From: an uncultured Hyphomicrobiales bacterium | GTDB taxonomy: Bacteria > Pseudomonadota > Alphaproteobacteria > Rhizobiales > Beijerinckiaceae | Direction of reading: 5' to 3' | Assembly: GCA_903918155.1 (NCBI GenBank) | Contig: CAIXDD010000192.1 | Location: forward strand, 1-11,061 | DNA: 11,061 nucleotides | Shown here: one piece after another, positions 6,059-11,061 of the stretch | How the letters are laid out: every line of letters begins with the position of its first letter | Position numbering within the stretch: position 1 is the stretch's first letter | Notes under the pieces: generated by a model | Database searches by the model: none | The model's input: only the letters and a program-made list of their open reading frames with translations | What the model was told of the DNA's origin: nothing | Program-made: the position numbers and the translations under genes

Positions 6059-7084
6059 ATGAAAAAAGTTTCAATGGCGATTGCGTCCCTGGCCGCGTCC
6101 GTCGCGGGCGCGGCGCCGGTCTGCGCGCAGCAAACGGTCGAGCAATTCTATCAGGCGAAGAAGTCGATCAATCTCGTGATCGGCTATGCGCCCGGCGGCA
6201 GCTACGATCTCTACGCGCGGCTGGTGGCCCGCCATCTGGGGCGTTTCGTTCCCGGCGCGCCGGCGGTGACGCCGCAGAACATGCCCGGCGCGGGTTCGCT
6301 CGCGGCGGCCAATTACATTTTCGCCGTCGCGCCCAAGGACGGCTCGGCGCTGGGCGCGCTGGGCGAGACGCTCGCCATGGAGCAGGCCTTGCGCAATCCC
6401 GGCGCGAAATACGACGCCGCGAAACTGACGTGGATCGGCCGCATCGCCTCCAGCAACAATATTCATCTCGCCTGGCATACGTCGAAGGCGCAATCGGTCG
6501 AAGATGCGAAAAGCATCGAGATGACCGTGGCGGGCACGGGGCCGGCCAATCTCGCGGAGACCGTGCCGCGGCTTCTCAACGTGATCGCCGGCACGAAATT
6601 CAAGGTGGTTTCGGGCTATCCATCTTCCGGTCCCGGCATGCTCGCCATGGAGCGCGGCGAGGTGGACGGCGCCGGCACGTCCTGGGCCGTCATCAAGGCG
6701 CAGCATCAGGATTGGCTGCGCGACAAGAAGATCAAGATCATCCTGCAGGACCTGCCCGAGCGCGACCCTGAATTGCCGGACGTTCCGGCTCTGCTCGAAT
6801 TCGCCAAGACCGATGCGGACCGCGCGCTATTGGGTCTTTACGCGTCGGGCGGCGCCATCGGGCGCGCTTATTCCGGCCCGCCGGATTTGCCGGCGCCCAT
6901 CACGGCGGCCTTGCGCGCGGGCTTTCAGAAAATGGCGAAAGATCCCGACATGCTGGCGGAGGCGGCGAAGATGAACCTCTCCATCGAGCCGGGCGACGAT
7001 GCGACGCTGCTGAAAGTCGTGCAGGCGACGGTGAAAGTCGACGATGGCGTGCGACAGCGCGTGCGCGAGATTTTCGGCAATTGA
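6059..7084 (+). CDS. TctC/Bug-type periplasmic solute-binding protein (SBP3)
   Basis: A 341-residue binding protein. Start ATG 6059 has GCGGAGG (6044-6050) eight bases upstream. Signal peptide about residues 1-23 (KK, Ala-rich core, cleavage near PVCA/QQ). Family motifs: 'FYQAKKSINLVIGYAPGGSYDLYARLVARH' region (30-59), 'QNMPGAGSLAAANY' (73-86), 'APKDGSALG' (91-99), 'TKFKVVSGY' (179-187) and 'AMERGEVDGAGTSW' (196-209). The 'GYAPGGSYD' loop is closest to the classical TctC/Bug ligand loop (GYAPGGxxD), whereas SBP2 and SBP4 have variant loops. It lies 33 bp after the cysteine hydrolase and 15 bp before the serine hydrolase, so it heads a second module of the operon. By eye SBP3 and the SBP1 fragment share the MERGE-DGAG form. 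Confidence 0.92.
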   Translation: MKKVSMAIASLAASVAGAAPVCAQQTVEQFYQAKKSINLVIGYAPGGSYDLYARLVARHLGRFVPGAPAVTPQNMPGAGSLAAANYIFAVAPKDGSALGALGETLAMEQALRNPGAKYDAAKLTWIGRIASSNNIHLAWHTSKAQSVEDAKSIEMTVAGTGPANLAETVPRLLNVIAGTKFKVVSGYPSSGPGMLAMERGEVDGAGTSWAVIKAQHQDWLRDKKIKIILQDLPERDPELPDVPALLEFAKTDADRALLGLYASGGAIGRAYSGPPDLPAPITAALRAGFQKMAKDPDMLAEAAKMNLSIEPGDDATLLKVVQATVKVDDGVRQRVREIFGN

Positions 7085-7099
7085 GCGGCGGAGTCTCCG

Positions 7100-7909
7100 G
7101 TGCCCTATAGTCTGCGCAACGGCCTGCGCATCCATTACGAAACGCATGGCGACGGGCCGGCGATGGTGCTCATCCACGCCAATCCGTTCGATCGGCGCTT
7201 GTGGCAATATCAGGTCGCGCGCTTCTCGCCCTTCTTCCGCGTGATCGCGGTGGACCTGCGGGGCTATGGCCTGTCCGACAAGCCGGAGACGCCCTTCACC
7301 TTGCACGACATGATGGAGGACGTGCTGGGCGTATGCGCGGACGAGGGCGTGAGCCAGGCGATTTTCGCCGGCGTCAGCGTCGGCTCCGGCATCAGCCTGC
7401 TGGCCGCGCTCGAGCGCCCGGCTATGGTGCGGGCGGCGATTCTCGTGGGCGGATCGAGTTCGGGGCCGCGCAATGTCGAGGCGCTGGTGAGCGGTTTCGC
7501 GCAGCAGGATCTCGCGTCCTATCTGCTCTCGCTCATGCGTGGCTATGTGGCGCCGGAATTCGCGGCCAGCGCGCTCGGCGACTATCTGCTGCGGCGTTTC
7601 GTGGAGAACGCGCAGGATCTGTCCGCCGTCAGCATCGCCCATATTTTCCGCGCGCGCGGCTCTTGCGACATGAGCGGCCGGCTCAAGGACCTGTCGGTCC
7701 CCGTGCTCGTCATCAATGGCGCGCTCGACAAGTCGCTGCCGGCGGGACGCCTCACGGCGCAGGGCGCGCCCGGCGCCGAGCATGTGGTGATCGACGACGC
7801 GGGCCACGCCTGCTGCATCGAGAAGCCGGAAGCCTTTGAGGCGGCGATGATCGATTTTCTGGGCCGCCGCGATCTGCTACCCGCTGGCCTGTCGGCGCCA
7901 CTTACGTGA
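7100..7909 (+). CDS. alpha/beta hydrolase with a serine nucleophile
   Basis: A 269-residue alpha/beta-hydrolase-fold enzyme. GTG start at 7100 with GGAG (7090-7093) six bases upstream. Motifs: 'MVLIHANPFDRRLW' (22-35, HxNP oxyanion region), 'VIAVDLRGYGLSDKP' (48-62), elbow 'FAGVSVGSG' (89-97) with Ser93 as nucleophile, 'PVLVINGALDKSLP' (201-214) with Asp210, and 'DDAGHACCIEKPE' (232-244) with His236. This is the classical order of the haloperoxidase/esterase/3-oxoadipate enol-lactonase-like group. Together with the cysteine enzyme 1.9 kb upstream, the operon has two related but chemically different hydrolases. The stop overlaps the SDR start by four bases. The exact ester, lactone or C-C substrate is unknown. 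Confidence 0.9.
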   Translation: MPYSLRNGLRIHYETHGDGPAMVLIHANPFDRRLWQYQVARFSPFFRVIAVDLRGYGLSDKPETPFTLHDMMEDVLGVCADEGVSQAIFAGVSVGSGISLLAALERPAMVRAAILVGGSSSGPRNVEALVSGFAQQDLASYLLSLMRGYVAPEFAASALGDYLLRRFVENAQDLSAVSIAHIFRARGSCDMSGRLKDLSVPVLVINGALDKSLPAGRLTAQGAPGAEHVVIDDAGHACCIEKPEAFEAAMIDFLGRRDLLPAGLSAPLT

Positions 7910-8655
7910 GCGCGGGCGCGCATATGGATTTCACCGGGTCCGTCGCCCTCGTCACCGGCGCGTCGCGCGGGGTGGGCCGAGCCGTCGCCGCCCATCTCGT
8001 GCGCGCAGGCGCGCAGGTGGTCGCGGCCGCGCGCACCGGCGCGGCGCTCGACGAACTGGCCGCCGAGGCAGGCGCGCAGTGCATCCCCTTCGTCTGCGAC
8101 CTGACGCGCGGCGGCGATGTCGCGCGTCTGGCGGATTTCGTGCGCAGGCGCTGGGGCCGGCTCGACGCGCTTGTCGGCAATGCGGCGATGATGGGCCCGC
8201 GCGCGCATGTGGCGCAGCTCGAGGAAGCCGATTGGCTGGCGGTGATGGACGCCAATGTGAGCGCCAATTGGCGTTTGATCCACGCTTTCGATCCGCTGCT
8301 GCGCGCGGCGCCGGCGGGGCGCGCGGTGTTCATGACGTCAGGCAACGGCAGCCGCGCGCGCATGGCGCCGGGCCGCGGCGCCTACGCCATATCCAAGGCT
8401 GCGCTCGATGCGCTGGTGCGATCTTATGCGGCGGAGACGCTGGACAGCCGCGTGCGCGCGATGCTGTGCAATCCCGGCCCGCTGCGCACCGACATGCGCG
8501 CGCAAGCCGCGCCCGACGAAGACCCGGCCATTCTGCGCACGCCCGACGATTTCGCGCCCAGCCTGCTCAGGCTTTGCGCTGCGTCATGGACGCAGACCGG
8601 CATGCTCTATGATTTTCCCCAGGACCGCGTGCTCTCCTTCGGCGCGCCGGGCTAG
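7906..8655 (+). CDS. short-chain dehydrogenase/reductase (SDR)
   Basis: A 249-residue Rossmann-fold oxidoreductase. The GTG at 7906 overlaps the hydrolase stop (GTGA), the same coupling as at 5204; an in-frame ATG at 7924 is the alternative start and would leave the fold intact. Motifs: nucleotide-binding 'TGASRGVG' (17-24), 'CDLT' (64-67), 'GNAA' (91-94, NNAG position), 'MTSGNGS' (143-149), and 'YAISK' with Tyr160 and Lys164 as catalytic pair, then 'NPGPLRTDMR' (189-198). Arg at position 43 (AARTG) after the second strand suggests NADP(H) preference, a tentative inference. The catalytic Ser145 is 15 residues before Tyr160, two more than usual. Likely role: oxidise an alcohol or reduce a carbonyl intermediate in the pathway. 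Confidence 0.9.
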   Translation: MSAGAHMDFTGSVALVTGASRGVGRAVAAHLVRAGAQVVAAARTGAALDELAAEAGAQCIPFVCDLTRGGDVARLADFVRRRWGRLDALVGNAAMMGPRAHVAQLEEADWLAVMDANVSANWRLIHAFDPLLRAAPAGRAVFMTSGNGSRARMAPGRGAYAISKAALDALVRSYAAETLDSRVRAMLCNPGPLRTDMRAQAAPDEDPAILRTPDDFAPSLLRLCAASWTQTGMLYDFPQDRVLSFGAPG

Positions 8656-8680
8656 GCGCCGCGGGGGAGCGCGCCGGGCT
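8642..8680. repeat. 12-bp direct repeat spanning the SDR stop
   Basis: GCGCGCCGGGCT occurs at 8642-8653 and 8669-8680, starts 27 bp apart. The first copy overlaps the end of the SDR reading frame. A further short repetition of GGGCTTGC follows (8677-8684, 8686-8693). No function is evident; it may be GC-rich chance. Confidence 0.4.
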
Positions 8681-8709
8681 TGCTGGGCTTGCGCGCCTGC
8701 GCTTAGACT
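8680..8709 (+). promoter_or_regulatory. weak candidate promoter ahead of SBP4
   Basis: TTGCTG (8680-8685) and TAGACT (8704-8709) are 18 bp apart, matching three and four of six sigma70 positions. The 102-bp gap here is the only long gap in the operon, which makes an internal promoter plausible. Confidence 0.25.
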
Positions 8710-8757
8710 GACGCAAACGGGCAAGCGCGGCGTCGCCGCCGGCCATGGGAGGGACGC

Positions 8758-9846
8758 ATGCAGGGAATGCGCAAAATCGCGCCGTGCGGGATCGCATTGG
8801 GATTGGGCCTTGCGGCGGCGGGGGCGCCTGCTGCGGCGCTGGCCGACGCCGTGTCGGATTTTTATTCGGGCAAGCAGGTGCGCTTCATCATCCGCTCCGG
8901 CGTGGGCGGTGGATATGATTCCTACGCCCGCCTGTTGGGGCGCCATATCGGCCGGCACATTCCCGGCGCGCCGCAGATCGTGCCCATCAACATGCCCGGC
9001 GGCGGCGGCATCATCGCGGCCAACCACGTCGCCATCGCCGCGCCCAAGGACGGCTCCATTCTCACCATGGTGAGCCAGGGCCTGCCGGTCGATCAGGCGC
9101 TCGGCCTCAATACGACGCTGAAAGCGGACCTGCGCACGTTCAATTGGATCGGCAATATGAGCGCGTCGAACCAGGTTCTGGCCGTCTGGCATATGTCGCA
9201 GACGAAGACGCTGGACGACGCCAAAAAGCGCGAGACGCTGATCGGCTCCACCGGCGCAGGCTCCATCTCGACCCAATTGCCTGCGCTGCTCAACAATGTT
9301 CTGGGCGCGAAGTTCAAGATCGTCGTGGGCTATCCTGACGGGCGCGACGTCAATCTCGCGATGGAGCGACAGGAAGTGGAAGGGCGCGGCGCAAATCCCT
9401 GGGTGAGCTACAAATCCACCACGCCCAAACTCGTCGCCGACAAGCATATCGTGCCGCTGGTGCAGGTGGGGCTCGAACGCGACCCCGAGATGGAGGCGCC
9501 GCTGCTGCGCGACTTGCCCGTGAGCGCGGAAAACAAGCCTGTGGTGGAATTCTATTCCAAGGCCGTGATGGTGGGCCGGCCCGTGGCCACCACGCCGGAC
9601 GCGCCCAAGGACAGGGTCGCCGCGCTGCGCCGCGCCTTCGACGCCACTTTGCGCGATCCCGACTTCATCAAGGATGCGGAGGCCCAGCGCGCCGAGATCG
9701 ATTACATGAGCGGCGAAGACCTGCAGCGCATCATCGCGGAGCTGGTGGGCGCGCCCGAAGACGTGCGCCTGCGCGTGCGCAATGCGATCCGCCCGGATAT
9801 GAACGCCATGACGAAACTGCCCGGCGCGAAGGACTCCAGCGACTGA
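8758..9846 (+). CDS. TctC/Bug-type periplasmic solute-binding protein (SBP4), last gene of the operon
   Basis: A 362-residue binding protein. GGGAGG (8747-8752) five bases before ATG sets the start. Signal peptide about residues 1-29 (MRK, long Ala/Gly/Leu core, cleavage at AALA/DA). Motifs: 'FYSGKQVRFIIRSGVGGGYDSYARLLGRH' region (35-63), 'NMPGGGGIIAANH' (78-90), 'APKDGSILT' (95-103), 'KFKIVVGYPDGRDV' and 'MERQEVEGRGANPW'. It departs from its paralogs at ligand-loop positions: Arg46 where SBP3 has Gly-Tyr, Gly-rich PGGGG in place of PGAG, and Gln for Gly in the MERGE motif, so a different ligand is likely. The C-terminus has an extra tail of about 20 residues. It lies 102 bp after the SDR and may have its own promoter. 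Confidence 0.92.
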   Translation: MQGMRKIAPCGIALGLGLAAAGAPAAALADAVSDFYSGKQVRFIIRSGVGGGYDSYARLLGRHIGRHIPGAPQIVPINMPGGGGIIAANHVAIAAPKDGSILTMVSQGLPVDQALGLNTTLKADLRTFNWIGNMSASNQVLAVWHMSQTKTLDDAKKRETLIGSTGAGSISTQLPALLNNVLGAKFKIVVGYPDGRDVNLAMERQEVEGRGANPWVSYKSTTPKLVADKHIVPLVQVGLERDPEMEAPLLRDLPVSAENKPVVEFYSKAVMVGRPVATTPDAPKDRVAALRRAFDATLRDPDFIKDAEAQRAEIDYMSGEDLQRIIAELVGAPEDVRLRVRNAIRPDMNAMTKLPGAKDSSD

Positions 9847-9853
9847 ACGCGGC

Positions 9854-11061
9854 TCAGCAGATCGGCGCGGCGTCGAGCGCCAGCGCGCATTGCGCGGGAA
9901 TGCGCCAGAGCGCGTCCATGAGCAGCGGGGGCGCGCCGACGCCGCCATAGGCCGGGTTCTCGCTGCAAAAAATTTCCGTCCATGCGCGTCCCATCGGCGG
10001 GGCGGCGAGGGGTTCGGCGAGACTGCCGGGCGACATCTCGTGCCCCAGATTCACGATCAGCAAGCGGTCGTCGCCGCGCGGACCGAAAAAGCGCAGCAGG
10101 AAAACCTGCGCGCCGATCACCGCTCCGTCGAGCGCGCCGCGGCGCTGGGCGCAGAAGACGGGATCGCGCCGGCGCAGCCGCAAAAGATCCTGCGTGAAGC
10201 GCAAGGCGCCCCTATTGCGCGCGCGCTCGTCCCAATCGATGCGGCAGGCTTCGAAGGTCGCGCGCGCGTCGGGCTCGGGCAGTCGCAGGCTCACGGCCTC
10301 GTTGCGCAGGCTGTCGAATTGCGACAGGAACGCGAGACGCCCCTCGCGCACTTTCGCGGCGAGGTCGGGTTCATGATCGGCGAAATAGGCGAAGGGTGCG
10401 CTCGCGTCGAACTCCTGCCCCTGAAAGAGCATCGGCGTTCCCGGCAGAAGCAGAATGAGGGTTGTGAGCGCGCGTTTTTGCGCAGGCGAGCAGCGTTGAT
10501 GCAGGCGCAGGCCCATCGGCAGATTGGCCGCCTGATCGTGATTTTCAAGAAAGTTCACGAAGGCCGCGGGCGCGACGTCGAGGCCCGGCTTGCCCCGGCT
10601 CTTGCCCTGATGCAGGTAGAATTGCCCCTGGAACAGCGCGCCATATTTCGCGGCGGAGACGAATTCCTGCGGCGCGCCGTGATGGTCGGCGAAATAGGCC
10701 TGCCGCAGGCCGGTGAGCGCCACGATGGCGCTGTGGTGCAGGTCGTCGTTCCAGATGGCGTCGAGGCCGCAGCCGTCCTCGGCGAGCGGGCGCAGCAGCC
10801 GCGTGTCCATGGGCTCGTTCTCGCCGATCAGCACGATGTCGCGCACGCCCGCAGCCTTGCGCGCGGCCTTCGCCATGGCGGCGATCACATGTTCGCGCGA
10901 GCCATCGATGATGCTTTGCGTGGCGTCGAAGCGCAGGCCGTCGAAATGGAATTCATCGATCCAATAAGCGGCGTTTGAGATGAAGAACTCCCGCACGCCT
11001 TGCGCATGCGGCCCGTCGAAATCGATCGCCGCGCCCCATTCGTTGACATGTCGCGCGGTGA
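9854..11061 (-). CDS. treZ: malto-oligosyltrehalose trehalohydrolase, C-terminal part (cut by window edge)
   Basis: The frame is open from the stop at 9854-9856 to the window edge (401 visible residues of a usual 580-600). A GTG at 10996 could be misread as a start, but the codons beyond it encode 'NEWGAAIDFDGPHAQG', typical TreZ sequence, so the gene continues off the window. TreZ is a GH13 enzyme that releases trehalose from maltooligosyl-trehalose made by TreY. Seen here: 'DEFHFDGLRFDATQSI' with the nucleophile Asp (codon 10925-10927), 'VLIGENEP' with the acid/base Glu (10820-10822), 'NFLENHDQAANLP' with the third Asp (10535-10537), then 'LLPGTPMLFQGQEF', and a C-terminal beta domain. TreY and TreX partners would lie outside. 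It runs convergently with the SBP operon, stops seven bases apart. Confidence 0.93.
   Translation of the reverse strand, partial: TARHVNEWGAAIDFDGPHAQGVREFFISNAAYWIDEFHFDGLRFDATQSIIDGSREHVIAAMAKAARKAAGVRDIVLIGENEPMDTRLLRPLAEDGCGLDAIWNDDLHHSAIVALTGLRQAYFADHHGAPQEFVSAAKYGALFQGQFYLHQGKSRGKPGLDVAPAAFVNFLENHDQAANLPMGLRLHQRCSPAQKRALTTLILLLPGTPMLFQGQEFDASAPFAYFADHEPDLAAKVREGRLAFLSQFDSLRNEAVSLRLPEPDARATFEACRIDWDERARNRGALRFTQDLLRLRRRDPVFCAQRRGALDGAVIGAQVFLLRFFGPRGDDRLLIVNLGHEMSPGSLAEPLAAPPMGRAWTEIFCSENPAYGGVGAPPLLMDALWRIPAQCALALDAAPIC
9885..9905. terminator. weak hairpin possibly ending the operon transcript
   Basis: GCGCATT (9885-9891) and AATGCGC (9899-9905) form a 7-bp stem with a 7-base loop, 39 bp after the SBP4 stop. 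It lies inside the 3' end of treZ on the other strand and has no T run, so it may simply be coding sequence. Confidence 0.2.

Noticed and set aside
8584..9948. 454-codon antisense frame opposite SBP4
   Set aside because: Mirror frame of third-position GC bias; composition is unlike a folded protein and it also overlaps treZ and the SDR.
9890..10978. 362-codon plus-strand frame opposite treZ
   Set aside because: The minus strand carries all GH13 catalytic motifs of TreZ; the plus frame has no motif and shadow-like composition.
1..11061. CRISPR arrays, tRNA/rRNA genes, transposases or insertion-sequence ends
   Set aside because: Read on both strands: no regularly spaced repeats, cloverleaf-like genes, transposase proteins or paired terminal repeats were found.

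Overview
The window is GC-rich bacterial DNA with strong G/C preference at third codon positions. The gene families (apaG, a small class I cytochrome c, several TctC/Bug-type binding proteins, treZ) and the codon style fit an alphaproteobacterium of the Hyphomicrobiales, possibly the Beijerinckiaceae/Methylocystaceae side. That placement is an inference from gene content; no rRNA or other marker is present.

Layout. Positions 2-598 hold the 3' two thirds of a TctC-type periplasmic binding protein that is cut by the window edge. A short spacer with a nested palindrome follows, then apaG (754-1137), a 46-residue one-helix membrane protein (1212-1352), a possible 28-residue one-helix peptide (1447-1533) and a secreted class I cytochrome c (1621-2013). 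A perfect 26-bp palindrome with A and T runs (2030-2055) separates the cytochrome from a convergent gene for an unidentified four-helix membrane protein (complement 2101-2511), which has a plausible promoter at 2584-2611. A gap of about 300 bp (2584-2887) leads into the main operon. The right edge (complement 9854-11061) is the C-terminal part of treZ, malto-oligosyltrehalose trehalohydrolase, lying tail to tail with the operon.

Main operon (2888-9846, all on +): binding protein, luciferase-like flavin monooxygenase, alpha/beta hydrolase with a cysteine nucleophile, binding protein, alpha/beta hydrolase with a serine nucleophile, short-chain dehydrogenase/reductase, binding protein. Gaps are 33 bp or less, and two junctions are 4-base GTGA overlaps. 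The one exception is the 102-bp gap before the last binding protein. The order suggests repeated modules, each headed by a different TctC paralog followed by enzymes. No TctA/TctB membrane component lies in the window. My reading is an uncharacterised uptake and breakdown cluster. The binding proteins would capture related organic acids or esters, the monooxygenase would oxygenate, the hydrolases would cleave ester, lactone or C-C bonds, and the SDR would handle an alcohol/carbonyl step. The substrate cannot be read from the sequence. This cluster is the best candidate in the window for something undescribed.
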